Shown piece by piece: positions 7,761-17,615 of a DNA stretch of 64,000 nucleotides (position 1 is its first letter; each line of letters starts with the position of its first letter). This DNA comes from Streptomyces sp. NBC_00483 (lineage in GTDB: Bacteria; Actinomycetota; Actinomycetes; Streptomycetales; Streptomycetaceae), in the NCBI RefSeq assembly GCF_036013745.1, contig NZ_CP107880.1, positions 3,224,001-3,288,000 on the forward strand, read 5' to 3'. The position numbers were made by a program, and so were the translations under genes. The notes beneath the pieces are model-generated. The model did no database searches, was not told the DNA's origin, and was given only the letters and a program-made list of their open reading frames with translations.

Positions 7761-9149
7761 GTGGCGAACGACGCCAGCACCGTTTTCGACCTAGTGATCC
7801 TCGGCGGTGGCAGTGGCGGTTACGCCGCGGCCCTGCGCGGAGCGCAGCTGGGCCTGGACGTCGCCCTGATCGAGAAGAACAAGCTCGGCGGCACGTGCCT
7901 GCACAACGGCTGCATCCCCACGAAGGCTCTGCTGCACGCCGGTGAGATCGCGGACCAGGCGCGCGAGAGCGAGCAGTTCGGTGTCAAGGCCACCTTCGAG
8001 GGCATCGACATCAACGCCGTCCACAAGTACAAGGACGACGTGATCTCCGGCCTGTACAAGGGCCTGCAGGGCCTCGTGGCCTCGCGCAAGGTGACGTACA
8101 TCGAGGGCGAGGGCAAGCTCTCCTCCCCGACGTCCGTCGACGTCAACGGCCAGCGTGTCCAGGGCCGCCATGTCCTCCTCGCGACCGGCTCCGTGCCGAA
8201 GTCGCTGCCGGGCCTGGAGATCGACGGCAACCGCATCATCTCCTCGGACCACGCGCTGAAGCTGGACCGCGTCCCGGAGTCCGCGATCGTCCTGGGCGGC
8301 GGCGTCATCGGCGTCGAGTTCGCCTCGGCGTGGAAGTCCTTCGGCACCGACGTCACGGTCGTCGAGGGCCTCAAGCACCTCGTCCCGGTCGAGGACGAGA
8401 ACAGCTCCAAGATCCTGGAGCGCGCCTTCCGCAAGCGCGGCATCAAGTTCAACCTCGGCACCTTCTTCGAGAAGGCCGAGTACACGCAGGACGGCGTCCG
8501 CGTGACCCTCGCCGACGGCAAGACCTTCGACGCCGAGGTCCTCCTCGTCGCCATCGGTCGCGGCCCGGTCTCCCAGGGCCTCGGCTACGAGGAGCAGGGC
8601 GTCGCCATGGACCGTGGCTACGTCCTCGTCGACGAGTACATGCAGACCAACGTGCCGACCGTCTCGGCCGTCGGTGACCTGGTCCCGACCCTCCAGCTCG
8701 CGCACGTCGGCTTCGCCGAGGGCATGCTGGTAGCGGAGCGTCTGGCCGGCCTGAACCCGGTTCCGGTCGACTACGACGGCGTGCCGCGCGTGACCTACTG
8801 CCACCCGGAGGTCGCCTCCGTCGGTATCACCGAGGCCAAGGCCAAGGAGATCTACGGTGCGGACAAGGTCGTCGCTCTGAAGTACAACCTTGCGGGCAAC
8901 GGTAAGTCCAAGATCCTGAAGACCACGGGCGAGATCAAGCTCGTGCAGGTCAAGGACGGTGCCGTGGTCGGCGTCCACATGGTCGGCGACCGCATGGGCG
9001 AGCAGGTCGGCGAAGCCCAGCTGATCTACAACTGGGAAGCGCTGCCCGCCGAGGTCGCCCAGCTCGTGCACGCGCACCCGACGCAGAACGAGGCGCTCGG
9101 CGAGGCCCACCTGGCCCTCGCGGGCAAGCCGCTGCACTCGCACGACTGA
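7761..9149 (+). CDS. lpd: Dihydrolipoyl dehydrogenase (E3)
   Basis: A 462-residue flavoprotein that reoxidises dihydrolipoyl groups of 2-oxoacid dehydrogenase complexes with NAD+. The FAD-binding GGGSGGYAAALRGAQLG opens the protein, followed by the redox disulfide in GGTCLHNGCIPTKA. Then come the NAD fold VLGGGVIGVEFASAW, the second FAD motif TVSAVGDLVPTLQLAH and the C-terminal catalytic His-Glu region VHAHPTQNEALGEAH. GTG 7761 has GGAGG at 7749-7753. The E2 gene follows 98 bp downstream on the same strand without an obvious terminator, so co-transcription is likely. Confidence 0.96.
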   Translation: MANDASTVFDLVILGGGSGGYAAALRGAQLGLDVALIEKNKLGGTCLHNGCIPTKALLHAGEIADQARESEQFGVKATFEGIDINAVHKYKDDVISGLYKGLQGLVASRKVTYIEGEGKLSSPTSVDVNGQRVQGRHVLLATGSVPKSLPGLEIDGNRIISSDHALKLDRVPESAIVLGGGVIGVEFASAWKSFGTDVTVVEGLKHLVPVEDENSSKILERAFRKRGIKFNLGTFFEKAEYTQDGVRVTLADGKTFDAEVLLVAIGRGPVSQGLGYEEQGVAMDRGYVLVDEYMQTNVPTVSAVGDLVPTLQLAHVGFAEGMLVAERLAGLNPVPVDYDGVPRVTYCHPEVASVGITEAKAKEIYGADKVVALKYNLAGNGKSKILKTTGEIKLVQVKDGAVVGVHMVGDRMGEQVGEAQLIYNWEALPAEVAQLVHAHPTQNEALGEAHLALAGKPLHSHD

Positions 9150-9247
9150 GCCACGCCCCTGTCGCACCTGGGGCGCGACGACCGACCACCACAGACTTCC
9201 GCACTGCGTTGCCGCGCATTGCACATCGTTAAGGAGCAACCGAAACC

Positions 9248-11002
9248 ATGCCGGTTTCCGTATCCCTTCCGGCGCTCGGTGAGAGCGTCACCGAGGGCAC
9301 TGTCACCCGCTGGCTGAAGGCCGAGGGCGAGCGCGTCGAGGTCGACGAGCCGCTGCTGGAGGTCTCGACCGACAAGGTCGACACCGAGATCCCCTCGCCC
9401 GCCGCCGGCGTGCTTGCCTCCATCAAGGTCGCCGAGGACGAGACCGTCGAGGTCGGCGCCGAGCTGGCCGTCATCGACGACGGTTCCGGTGCCGAGGCCG
9501 CCGCGCCCGCCCCGGCCGCCGCCGAGGCCCCGGCCGCCGAGCCCGCCCCGGCCCAGGAGGCTCCGGCCCCCGCCGCCGAGCCGGCCCCCGCTGCCGCCCC
9601 CGCCGCCCCGGCCGGTGGCGCCTCCGGTACCGACGTCGTGCTGCCCGCGCTGGGCGAGTCGGTCACCGAGGGCACCGTCACCCGCTGGCTGAAGGAGGTC
9701 GGCGAGGAGGTCGCGGAGGACGAGCCGCTGCTCGAGGTCTCGACCGACAAGGTCGACACCGAGATCCCCTCCCCCGTCGCCGGCGTTCTCCTGGAGATCA
9801 CCGTCGCCGAGGACGAGACCGCCGAGGTCGGCGCCAAGCTCGCCGTCATCGGTGCCCCGGGTGCCGCCCCGGCCGCCGCCGAGACTCCGGCTCCGGCCGC
9901 TCCGGCCGCCGCTCCGGCCCCGGCCCCCGCGCCGGCTCCGGCTCCGGCCGCCCCCGCGGCTCCCGCCGCCCCGGCCGCGCCCGCCGCCCCCGCTGCTCCG
10001 GCCCCCGCGCCGGCCGCGCCGGCCCCGGTCGCCCCGTCCGCCCCGGCCACCCCCGCCGCGCCGGCCACCCCGGCCGACGAGGGCGCGTACGTGACCCCGC
10101 TGGTGCGCAAGCTCGCCTCCGAGCACGGCGTCGACCTGTCCACGGTCAAGGGCACCGGCGTCGGTGGCCGCATCCGCAAGCAGGACGTCACCGCCGCTGC
10201 CGAGGCCGCCAAGGCCCAGGCTCCGGCCGCTGCCGCCCCGGCCGCCGCCAAGGCCGCCCCGACCCTGGAGGCTTCGCCGCTCCGTGGTCAGACGGTCAAG
10301 CTGCCGCGCATCCGCAAGGCCATCGCGGACAACATGCACAAGGCGCTGCAGGAGCAGGCCCAGCTGTCCTCGGTCATCGAGGTCGACATCACCAAGCTGA
10401 TGAAGCTGCGCAACAAGGCCAAGAACGGCTTTGCCGCTCGCGAGGGCGTCAAGCTCTCCCCGATGCCGTTCTTCGTCAAGGCCGCCGTCCAGGCGCTGAA
10501 GGCCCACCCGGTCATCAACGCGCGCCTGAACTACGACGAGGGCACCATCACCTACTTCGACTCCGAGAACGTCGGCATCGCCGTCGACTCGGAGAAGGGC
10601 CTGATGACCCCGGTCATCAAGGGCGCGGGTGACCTCAACATCGCGGGCATCGCCAAGAAGACCGCCGAGCTGGCCGACAAGGTCCGCAACAACAAGATCG
10701 CCCCGGACGACCTGTCCGGCGCGACCTTCACGATCTCCAACACGGGATCGCGCGGCGCCCTCTTCGACACCGTCATCGTCCCGCCGAACCAGGTCGCCAT
10801 CCTGGGCATCGGCGCCACGGTCAAGCGCCCGGTCGTCGTCTCCGACCCGGAGCTCGGTGACACGATCGCCGTCCGTGACATGACGTACGTGACGCTCTCC
10901 TACGACCACCGTCTGGTGGACGGCGCGGACGCCGCCCGCTACCTGACGACGGTCAAGCAGATCCTCGAGGCCGGCGAGTTCACCGCCGAGCTCGGTCTGT
11001 AA
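9248..11002 (+). CDS. sucB: 2-oxoacid dehydrogenase E2 (dihydrolipoyl succinyltransferase type), two lipoyl domains
   Basis: A 584-residue acyltransferase core subunit. Two lipoyl domains (about residues 1-77 and 130-205) each carry the lipoylation site [12 protein letters not shown]. They are joined and followed by long Ala/Pro linkers. A peripheral-subunit-binding domain ([30 protein letters not shown]) and a catalytic domain ending in [16 protein letters not shown], with the active His and Asp, follow. Streptomycetes annotate this as SucB; in related actinobacteria one E2 serves both pyruvate and 2-oxoglutarate dehydrogenase, so the acyl group is not settled by sequence. AAGGAG at 9231 precedes the ATG. 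The stop codon region is tandemly duplicated. Confidence 0.94.
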   Translation: MPVSVSLPALGESVTEGTVTRWLKAEGERVEVDEPLLEVSTDKVDTEIPSPAAGVLASIKVAEDETVEVGAELAVIDDGSGAEAAAPAPAAAEAPAAEPAPAQEAPAPAAEPAPAAAPAAPAGGASGTDVVLPALGESVTEGTVTRWLKEVGEEVAEDEPLLEVSTDKVDTEIPSPVAGVLLEITVAEDETAEVGAKLAVIGAPGAAPAAAETPAPAAPAAAPAPAPAPAPAPAAPAAPAAPAAPAAPAAPAPAPAAPAPVAPSAPATPAAPATPADEGAYVTPLVRKLASEHGVDLSTVKGTGVGGRIRKQDVTAAAEAAKAQAPAAAAPAAAKAAPTLEASPLRGQTVKLPRIRKAIADNMHKALQEQAQLSSVIEVDITKLMKLRNKAKNGFAAREGVKLSPMPFFVKAAVQALKAHPVINARLNYDEGTITYFDSENVGIAVDSEKGLMTPVIKGAGDLNIAGIAKKTAELADKVRNNKIAPDDLSGATFTISNTGSRGALFDTVIVPPNQVAILGIGATVKRPVVVSDPELGDTIAVRDMTYVTLSYDHRLVDGADAARYLTTVKQILEAGEFTAELGL

Positions 11003-11030
11003 AGACAGCACGCGGTCTGTAAAGACAGCA
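10993..11030. repeat. 20-bp tandem duplication spanning the sucB stop codon
   Basis: CGGTCTGTAAAGACAGCA occurs at 10993-11010 and again at 11013-11030. The first copy contains the last sucB codons and its TAA stop. GTCTGTAAAGAC is itself an inverted repeat. Confidence 0.9.
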
Positions 11031-11036
11031 GGTGCA

Positions 11037-11080
11037 CGACGGCGCCCCCGACCGGAACCTTCCGGTCGGGGGCGCCGTCG
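11037..11080 (+). terminator. Strong terminator after sucB
   Basis: A perfect 20-bp stem (11037-11056 with 11061-11080) capped by the 4-nt loop ACCT. It is the longest perfect hairpin noted in the window. Confidence 0.85.
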
Positions 11081-11264
11081 TACGCGCGCGTGCGTAGCCG
11101 CACGCCCGGGCGGGCACCCCCTTCTGTAGCCCGCCCCGACAAACGCTCTCTGTAACCGGCATCACCCGTCGCATGCGCGGCCGTACCACGTCCGGCCAGG
11201 GCAGCGGCCGTATTGTCTAAGGGTCCCCGCCGACCCACCGGGTCCACCCTGCCAAGGAGCCCCC

Positions 11265-11888
11265 ATGACCGCGCCCGTCGTCCACTCGCTTCGCGATCAG
11301 ATCCGCGAGCACATCGTCGAGGGGATCGTCAGCGGCCGCTGGAAGCCGGGCGAGCGCATCGTGGAGCGCCGGATCGCGACCGAGCTTGAGGTCTCCCAGA
11401 CCCCGGTGCGGGAGGCGCTGCGGGAGCTGGAGTCGCTGCGGCTCATCGAGTCGGCGCCGAACAAGGGCGTGCGCGTACGGAACCTCTCCGCGGCCGACCT
11501 GGAGGAGTCCTACCCCGTCAGGGCGGGCCTGGAGGCCATCGCGGCCGAGCTGGCGGCCGAGCGGCTCGCCGACGACTGCTCGGCCCTTGAACCCCACGTA
11601 GAGGCGCTCTACAGGGCCGACCAGGAGGCGGACGGGACCGCCCAGGTGCGGCACACGGTCGCCTTCCACCGGGAGCTGGTGCGGGCCGCGGACAACTCCG
11701 TGCTGTTCCACACCTGGGAGGGGCTCGGCATCGAGGTCTTCACCGCGCTGTCCATCCGCTGGCTGGGCACGGTGCAGCAGTCGTACGCGGAGGAGCACGC
11801 CGATCTGGTCGCCGCGTTCCGGCGGCGCGACCCGGAGATCGCGGCCTTGGTCAAGGCCCACGTACTGGGATGTGCGCCCCGCGCATGA
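11265..11888 (+). CDS. GntR-family regulator, FCD (FadR) subfamily
   Basis: A 207-residue DNA-binding repressor/activator. The N-terminal winged helix (about residues 8-70) shows the GntR pattern LRDQIREHIVEGIVSGRWKP and LEVSQTPVREALRELESL. The C-terminal helical FCD effector domain has the usual metal/acid-binding histidines (VAFHRELVRAADN, then HADLVAAFRRRD). Effectors of this group are usually small carboxylic acids. It sits between the E2 gene and aceE, 260 bp upstream of aceE and on the same strand. A 17-bp palindrome in that gap is a candidate operator, so control of pyruvate oxidation is plausible but unproven. AAGGAG precedes the ATG. Confidence 0.9.
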   Translation: MTAPVVHSLRDQIREHIVEGIVSGRWKPGERIVERRIATELEVSQTPVREALRELESLRLIESAPNKGVRVRNLSAADLEESYPVRAGLEAIAAELAAERLADDCSALEPHVEALYRADQEADGTAQVRHTVAFHRELVRAADNSVLFHTWEGLGIEVFTALSIRWLGTVQQSYAEEHADLVAAFRRRDPEIAALVKAHVLGCAPRA

Positions 11889-11998
11889 GGGGTCACCGTC
11901 CGCTTCTCTGACCAGGCACTCCGTGCCCTGATCAAGAAAAACCGCCGACACTCTGTGCCGACTTTCTCGATCTGAAGAGATTTTGCGGGTGAATCCTT

Positions 11999-12015
11999 TG
12001 ATCGATCATCGATCA
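11999..12015. promoter_or_regulatory. Perfect 17-bp palindrome upstream of aceE, candidate operator
   Basis: TGATCGAT-C-ATCGATCA is perfectly symmetrical, 134 bp before the aceE start and about 110 bp after the gntR stop. It is AT-richer than its surroundings. A binding site for the adjacent GntR protein is the simplest reading, but it does not match the textbook PdhR/FadR TGGTnnnACCA half-sites. Confidence 0.45.
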
Positions 12016-12148
12016 GGGAGTTACAGTCACCGACGGGCCACGCGACGGCGTCGCATAACGACTCCGTACCGGGACCTCGCCCTGTCCTGCCAAAGACAAA
12101 GGGCACCCCCACCCCACCCCCTTCGACTCAGGAAGGCGTGCGGCGACT

Positions 12149-14854
12149 ATGACCGACCCCATGCGCATCCAGCCGAGCGAGCTCGACCAGCTCCCGGACC
12201 GTGACCCCGAGGAGACCGCCGAATGGCGGGCCTCCCTGGACGCCGTCACCAAGGCGGCCGGGCCACACCGTGCCGCGTACCTGATGCGGCGCACCCTGGA
12301 AGGCGCCGAGGCGGGCGGCCTGGCGCTGCCGAAGCTTCTTGAGACGGACTACGTCAACTCCATCCCCACCGCCGCCGAGCCGGAGTTCCCCGGCGACGAG
12401 GAGATGGAAGCCAAGATCACCGCGTACAACCGCTGGAACGCGGCCGCGATGGTGACCCGTGGCTCGAAGCACGGCGTCGGCGGCCACATCGCCACCTTCG
12501 CCTCGGCCGCCTGGCTGTACGAGACCGGCTTCAACCACTTCTTCCGCGGCAAGGAGGGCGACGGCTCGGGCGACCAGCTCTACATCCAGGGCCACGCCTC
12601 GCCCGGCATCTACGCCCGCGCGTTCCTCGACGGCCGCCTGTCCGAGCAGCAGCTCGACAACTTCCGCCGCGAGGCCGGGGGCAACGGCCTGCCGTCGTAC
12701 CCGCACCCCCGTCGTCTTCCCTGGCTGTGGGAGTTCCCGACGGTGTCCATGGGCCTCGGCCCGCTGTCGGCCGTCTACCAGGCGCGGTTCAACCGCTACC
12801 TGACGGCGCGCAACATCAAGGACACGTCGAACTCGCACGTCTGGGCGTTCCTCGGCGACGGCGAGATGGACGAGCCCGAGTCGACCTCGGCGCTCACGCT
12901 CGCCGCCCGCGAGGGTCTGGACAACCTGACCTTCGTCATCAACTGCAACCTGCAGCGCCTTGACGGCCCGGTCCGCCCGAACTTCCGCGTGGTGCAGGAG
13001 CTCGAGGCCCAGTTCCTCGGCTCCGGCTGGAACGTCATCAAATCCATGTGGGGCAACGCCTGGGACGAGCTCTTCCAGCTCGACACCACCGGCGCCCTGC
13101 TGCGCCGCCTGCGCGAGGTCCCGGACGCCCAGTTCCAGACGTACCAGACGCGCGACGTCGCCTACATCCGTGAGAACTTCTTCGGCACCGACCCGGCGCT
13201 CATCGAGCTCGCCAAGGTCCTGTCCGACGACAAGATCTCCGAGTGCTTCCACACCTCCCGCGGCGGCCACGAGCCCCGCAAGGTGTACGCGGCGTACAAG
13301 GCGGCCGTCGAGCACAAGGGCAAGCCGACCGTGATCCTCACCCAGACGGTGAAGGGCTTCACGCTCGGCAAGGGCTTCGAGTCCAAGAACGCCAACCACC
13401 AGATGAAGAAGCTGACGATCGACGAGTTCAAGGGGATGCGTGACCTCCTTGACCTGCCGATCCCGGACAGCCACTTCGAGGACGGCGTCGTCCCGTACGC
13501 CCGTCCCGCGGAGGGCTCCCCCGAGCTGCGCTACCTCGCCGAGCGTCGCGCCGCCCTCGGCGGTCCCGCCCCGGCCCGCCGTACGCAGCCGCTCGCGCCG
13601 CTGCCCGCGCCCGCGGACAAGGCGTTCGCGTCGTTCGACAAGGGCTCCGGCACGCAGACCGTCGCCTCGACGATGGCGCTCGTACGGCTCCTCAAGGACC
13701 TCGTACGGGACAAGACGTCCGGCAAGCGCTGGGTGCCGATCATCCCCGACGAGGCGCGCACCTTCGGCATGGAGTCGCTGTTCCCGTCGCTCGGTCTGTA
13801 CTCGCCCAAGGGCCAGACGTACGACCCGGTCGACCGCGACCAGCTCATGTACTACAAGGAGTCCGAGTCCGGCCAGATCCTCAACGAGGGGATCAACGAG
13901 GCCGGTTCGCTCGCGGACTTCATCGCCGCCGCCACGTCGTACTCGACGCACGGCGAGCAGATGATCCCGCTGTACATCTTCTACTCGATGTTCGGCTGGC
14001 AGCGCACGGGCGACCAGTTCTGGCAGCTCGCCGACCAGATGGGCCGCGGCTTCGTCGTCGGCGCCACGGCCGGCCGCACCACGCTCACCGGTGAGGGTCT
14101 GCAGCACGCGGACGGCCACTCGCCGATGATCGCGGCCACCAACCCGGCGGCTCTCTCCTACGACCCGGCGTTCGCCTACGAGATCGCGGTCATCATGAAG
14201 GAGGGCCTGCGCCGCATGTACGGCGAGGCCAAGCCGGGCGAGGACCAGGACGTCTTCTACTACCTGACGGTCTACAACGAGCCGATGCCGCAGCCCGCGA
14301 AGCCGGCCGTGGAGGGTCTCGACGAGGCCATCATCAAGGGCCTCTACCGCTTCAACACGGCGGAGACCGCGGGTGTGGACGTGGCGGCCGCGAACGCCCC
14401 GCGCATCAACCTCATCGGTTCCGGTACGGCGATCCACTGGACGCTCAAGGCGCAGCAGCTGCTCGCCGAGGACTGGGGCGTGGCCGCCGACGTGTGGTCC
14501 GCGACGTCCTGGACCGAGCTGCGCCGCGACGCCCTGGAGGCCGACGAGGCGCTGCTGAACGGCGAGGAGCGGGTGCCGTTCGTCCGCCAGGCGCTTGCCG
14601 GCGCCGAGGGCCCGGTCCTGGCCGTGTCCGACTACATGCGTCAGGTCCCCGACCAGATCGCGCAGTGGGTCGAGCAGGACTACACCTCGCTGGGCGCCGA
14701 CGGCTTCGGCCTCTCGGACACCCGTGAGGACGCCCGCCGCCACTTCGGCGTCGACGCCGAGTCGATCGTCGTCGCGTCCCTCGCCCAGCTCGCCCGCCGC
14801 GGCGAGGTCAAGGCGACGGCCGTGAAGGAGGCGCGCGAGCGCTACGGCCTGTAG
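12149..14854 (+). CDS. aceE: Pyruvate dehydrogenase E1 component, homodimeric type
   Basis: A 901-residue thiamine diphosphate enzyme that decarboxylates pyruvate and acetylates lipoyl-E2. The thiamine/Mg motif is GDGEMDEPESTSALTLA...INCN (about residues 235-270). Other family blocks are GGHIATFASAAWLYE near residue 110, QGHASPGIYARAFL, and in the second half TTLTGEGLQHADGHSP. Length fits the approx. 900-residue AceE class rather than alpha/beta E1. AGGAAGG precedes the ATG by about 13 nt. A hairpin terminator follows the stop. Confidence 0.96.
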   Translation: MTDPMRIQPSELDQLPDRDPEETAEWRASLDAVTKAAGPHRAAYLMRRTLEGAEAGGLALPKLLETDYVNSIPTAAEPEFPGDEEMEAKITAYNRWNAAAMVTRGSKHGVGGHIATFASAAWLYETGFNHFFRGKEGDGSGDQLYIQGHASPGIYARAFLDGRLSEQQLDNFRREAGGNGLPSYPHPRRLPWLWEFPTVSMGLGPLSAVYQARFNRYLTARNIKDTSNSHVWAFLGDGEMDEPESTSALTLAAREGLDNLTFVINCNLQRLDGPVRPNFRVVQELEAQFLGSGWNVIKSMWGNAWDELFQLDTTGALLRRLREVPDAQFQTYQTRDVAYIRENFFGTDPALIELAKVLSDDKISECFHTSRGGHEPRKVYAAYKAAVEHKGKPTVILTQTVKGFTLGKGFESKNANHQMKKLTIDEFKGMRDLLDLPIPDSHFEDGVVPYARPAEGSPELRYLAERRAALGGPAPARRTQPLAPLPAPADKAFASFDKGSGTQTVASTMALVRLLKDLVRDKTSGKRWVPIIPDEARTFGMESLFPSLGLYSPKGQTYDPVDRDQLMYYKESESGQILNEGINEAGSLADFIAAATSYSTHGEQMIPLYIFYSMFGWQRTGDQFWQLADQMGRGFVVGATAGRTTLTGEGLQHADGHSPMIAATNPAALSYDPAFAYEIAVIMKEGLRRMYGEAKPGEDQDVFYYLTVYNEPMPQPAKPAVEGLDEAIIKGLYRFNTAETAGVDVAAANAPRINLIGSGTAIHWTLKAQQLLAEDWGVAADVWSATSWTELRRDALEADEALLNGEERVPFVRQALAGAEGPVLAVSDYMRQVPDQIAQWVEQDYTSLGADGFGLSDTREDARRHFGVDAESIVVASLAQLARRGEVKATAVKEARERYGL

Positions 14855-14874
14855 TACCCGAAGCACGGGCTTGT

Positions 14875-14909
14875 GCGTGCCCCGTCCCGATTGCCGGGAC
14901 GGGGCACGC
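14875..14909 (+). terminator. Terminator after aceE
   Basis: A stem of 15 bp (14875-14889 with 14895-14909, containing CGTGCCCCGTCCC and its complement) and a 5-nt loop, starting 21 bp after the aceE stop. Confidence 0.8.
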
Positions 14910-14961
14910 GTGCGTGAATGGACGCGTCGTGGCGAAGGCCGTCCGCGGGAGGCGCTGTTCC

Positions 14962-15726
14962 GTGAAGATCTCCAAGACCCCCTCCGCTCCCTGCTGGGCG
15001 GACCTGTCGAGCACCGACCCGGAGGCGGCCCGGTACTTCTACGAGGCCCTGTTCGGCTGGCGTACGCGCTCGTCCGACGACCCCACGGTCGGCGGCCACG
15101 GCACGTTCGCGCTCGACAGCCCGGACGGACCGAAGGTGGCCGGGGTCGGCCCGGTGCTGCGCCCCGGACAGCCCGCCGCCTGGCTGCCGTACTTCCAGTC
15201 CAGCGGCATCGACGCGGTCACCGCGCGCGTGAGCGGCAACGGCGGCCGGGTCGTCTCCGGCCCGATCGGCGTCCCCGAAGAGGGCAGGCTCGCGGTCTGT
15301 CAGGACCGGGCAGGCGCGGTGTTCGGCTTGTGGGAGCCGCAGGAGCACGCCGGTTTCCAGGCGGTGAACGTGCCGAGCAGCTTCTGCTGGTTCGAGCTGC
15401 TCACCCGGGACGGCGCGGGCTCCGTCGACTTCTACCAGTCGGTGCTCGGCTGGGGCACCGAGCGGAACGGCGCCTACACGAACTGGACCGTCGCCGACGA
15501 GGCGTTCGGCGGCATGGTCGACATGTCGACCGGTGAGTTCCCGCCCGAGGTGCCTTCGTACTGGAATCTGTACGTGGCCGTGGACGATCCGGACGCGGTG
15601 GCGGAGCGCTGCGTGGAGCTGTCGGGGCAGGTCCTGGTGCAGCCGACGACGATCGAGCCCGGCCGGTTCGCGATGCTCGCGGACCCGCAGGGCGCGGCGT
15701 TCTCGGTGATGCGCTTCGCCGCTTGA
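14962..15726 (+). CDS. VOC-superfamily protein, two glyoxalase/bleomycin-resistance-like modules
   Basis: 254 residues forming two vicinal-oxygen-chelate modules. The first begins PCWADLSSTDPEAARYFYEALFGW, the second SFCWFELLTRDGAGSVDFYQSVLGW. Each shows the repeating helix with the FYxxxxGW pattern. From memory this resembles the mycobacterial CFP30B/27 kDa antigen family. Metal ligands are not obvious in every position, so the activity is unknown. GTG 14962 was preferred to an ATG at 14914 because GGGAGG lies at 14947-14952 with 9-nt spacing. It is flanked by the aceE terminator and a separately promoted regulator gene. Confidence 0.85.
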   Translation: MKISKTPSAPCWADLSSTDPEAARYFYEALFGWRTRSSDDPTVGGHGTFALDSPDGPKVAGVGPVLRPGQPAAWLPYFQSSGIDAVTARVSGNGGRVVSGPIGVPEEGRLAVCQDRAGAVFGLWEPQEHAGFQAVNVPSSFCWFELLTRDGAGSVDFYQSVLGWGTERNGAYTNWTVADEAFGGMVDMSTGEFPPEVPSYWNLYVAVDDPDAVAERCVELSGQVLVQPTTIEPGRFAMLADPQGAAFSVMRFAA

Positions 15727-15765
15727 GCGGGTCCCGTTGTCAGTGGGGCGGTTCATGATGGCCGT

Positions 15766-16758
15766 ATGCGTGCTGCCCGCCTGATCAAGATGGTGCTGTT
15801 GCTCCAGTCCCGGCCGTCCATGACCGCGGCCGAGCTGGCGCGCGAGCTCGAGGTGTCCGAGCGGACGGTGACGCGGGACGCGCAGGCGTTGTCGGAGGCC
15901 GGGGTTCCGGTGTACGCGGACCGGGGGCGGGTCGGCGGGTACCGGCTGATCGGCGGGTACCGGACGCGGCTCACGGGGCTCGCGCGGGGCGAGGCGGAGG
16001 CGCTGTTCCTGTCGGGGGTGCCGGGGGCGCTGCGCGAGATGGGCCTGGAGGACGCGGCGTCGGCGGCGCACCTGAAGGTGTCGGCGGCCCTGCTGCCCTC
16101 CTTGCGGGACGCGCCGCGGACGGCGGCGCAGCGCTTCCATCTGGACGCGCCGGGCTGGTTCCAGGAGCCGCAGACGCCCGAGCTGCTGCCCGCGGTCGCG
16201 GAGGCGGTGTGGGAGGACCGTGTGGTGCGGGTCCGCTATCGCCGCACTTCACTGGGGCAGTCGGAGGACGTGGAGCGGGAGTTGGAGCCGTACGGGCTCG
16301 TGCTCAAGGCGGGCGTCTGGTACCTGGCGGCGGCGGTGCGCGGGGCGGATGTCTTCCGGGTGTACCGGGTCGACCGGTTCACGGCGGTGGAGCCGGGCGA
16401 GGAGCGGTTCGCGAGGGTCGAGGGGGAGGACGCGTTCGACCTGCCGGCGTTCTGGGAGGAGCGGGCGGCGCAGTTCGCGCGGGCACTGCTGCGGTCGGAG
16501 GTCGTCGTCCGGCTCACGCCCTCGGGGGTACGTCAACTGCCGTACGCCACCGATCCGGCGTCCGCGCGCGAGGCGCTGGAGTCGGCGGGGGACGCGGACG
16601 CGGAGGGGCGGGTGACGGTGACCCTGCCGGTCGAGTCGGAGGACGTGGCGTACACGCAGCTCATGGCGCTCGGGCCGGAGGCGGAGGTGGTGGCTCCGGC
16701 GGCGCTGCGGGAGCGGTTCGCGCTGGCCGCGCGGCAGATGCGGGAGTGGTACGGCTGA
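15766..16758 (+). CDS. WYL-domain (YafY-type) transcriptional regulator
   Basis: 330 residues. An N-terminal HTH_11-type winged helix (LIKMVLLLQSRPSMTAAELA, LEVSERTVTRDAQALSEAGV) is followed by the WYL ligand-sensing domain (WEDRVVRVRYRR, LEPYGLVLKAGVWYLAAAVR) and a C-terminal WCX extension ending RQMREWYG. Members bind nucleic acid or small ligands and are common near DNA-damage and defence genes, though none are adjacent here. CATGAT lies 6 nt before the ATG, consistent with leaderless expression. The 39-bp gap to the VOC gene contains no ribosome site. Confidence 0.92.
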   Translation: MRAARLIKMVLLLQSRPSMTAAELARELEVSERTVTRDAQALSEAGVPVYADRGRVGGYRLIGGYRTRLTGLARGEAEALFLSGVPGALREMGLEDAASAAHLKVSAALLPSLRDAPRTAAQRFHLDAPGWFQEPQTPELLPAVAEAVWEDRVVRVRYRRTSLGQSEDVERELEPYGLVLKAGVWYLAAAVRGADVFRVYRVDRFTAVEPGEERFARVEGEDAFDLPAFWEERAAQFARALLRSEVVVRLTPSGVRQLPYATDPASAREALESAGDADAEGRVTVTLPVESEDVAYTQLMALGPEAEVVAPAALRERFALAARQMREWYG

Positions 16759-16880
16759 CGGGTGCCTCGCCGCGAGGGGGCGTCCCGGGCGTGCCGTGGG
16801 CATGTGCATGCATAACGAAGTGGAGCAGCTCCCGCGCTCGGCGTGCGCCCCATCGGTACAGGGCCGATGCTGGTCCCGTG

Positions 16881-17396
16881 ATGGACGAGACCGAGTTCTG
16901 GGAGATCGTGGACAGTACGCGTGAGGCCGCGGGTGGCGACCCCGAGGACCACGCCGAGCTGCTCGTCGAACGGCTGCTGCGGTCCGATCCGGATTTCGTG
17001 CTCGACTTCGCCCGGCACTTCGAGTCCCGGTACAACCGGGCGTACCGGTGGGACCTTTGGGGCGCGGCGTGGGTCCTGCTGGACGGGGCGAGCGACGACG
17101 CCTTCGACTACTTCCGGTGCTGGCTGATCGGCCAGGGCCGGGAGATGTTCGAGGGGGCGCTGCACGATCCGGATTCGCTGGCGGAACTCCTGGACGACTT
17201 CGACGAGGAGGTCGACGGGGACGGTGAGGAGATCGGCTTCGCGGCGGACGAGGCGTACGAGCAGCTGACCGGGGTGGTCGCACCGGACCTGGGCCTCGCC
17301 CCCGCGCCCCCGGAGCCGGAGGGCACGCCTCTGGACTTCGAGGACGACGGGGTGATGGCCCGTACGTATCCCCGCCTCACGGCCCGCTTCGGCTGA
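16881..17396 (+). CDS. DUF4240-type conserved protein
   Basis: 171 residues, strongly acidic. The opening MDETEFWEIVDSTREAAGGD and the block YRWDLWGAAWVLLDGASDDAFDYFRCWLIGQGREMFE match what I recall of DUF4240, a family of unknown function. It is probably a cytosolic helical protein. A GTG at 16878, directly before the ATG, is 6 nt after GATGCT, so translation may begin there on a leaderless mRNA. No operon partner: the upstream WYL regulator ends 120 bp before, and the downstream gene is convergent across a repeat cluster. Confidence 0.8.
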   Translation: MDETEFWEIVDSTREAAGGDPEDHAELLVERLLRSDPDFVLDFARHFESRYNRAYRWDLWGAAWVLLDGASDDAFDYFRCWLIGQGREMFEGALHDPDSLAELLDDFDEEVDGDGEEIGFAADEAYEQLTGVVAPDLGLAPAPPEPEGTPLDFEDDGVMARTYPRLTARFG

Positions 17397-17496
17397 CATC
17401 CGCGCCGGGGCCGGGGCCACCCGTTTCCGTTACGCGGCACCGTGGCGCCGACGCCCCCGGAGGGGGCGGGTGGTGGGAGGTGGGCGGGGCAAATCC

Positions 17497-17570
17497 AGCC
17501 CCGCCGGCGTTTGAGGCGCGGGGTCCGGGGCGGAGCCCCGTGGCCGTAACGCCGGTTCGGCACAATCAGC
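17497..17570. repeat. Dispersed palindromic repeat (reverse orientation) plus companion element
   Basis: The reverse complement of the 43-bp repeat is at 17497-17539. It is followed by a second element, CGTAACGCCGGTTCGGCACA then ATCAGCCCCG, at about 17542-17572. The same pair recurs three times at 58.56-58.74 kb. Both lie between convergent genes. Confidence 0.8.
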
Positions 17571-17615
17571 CCCGCTCTTGGACGAGAGCCCCGGGGCGTA
17601 GGGGCCCCGTCCGGC

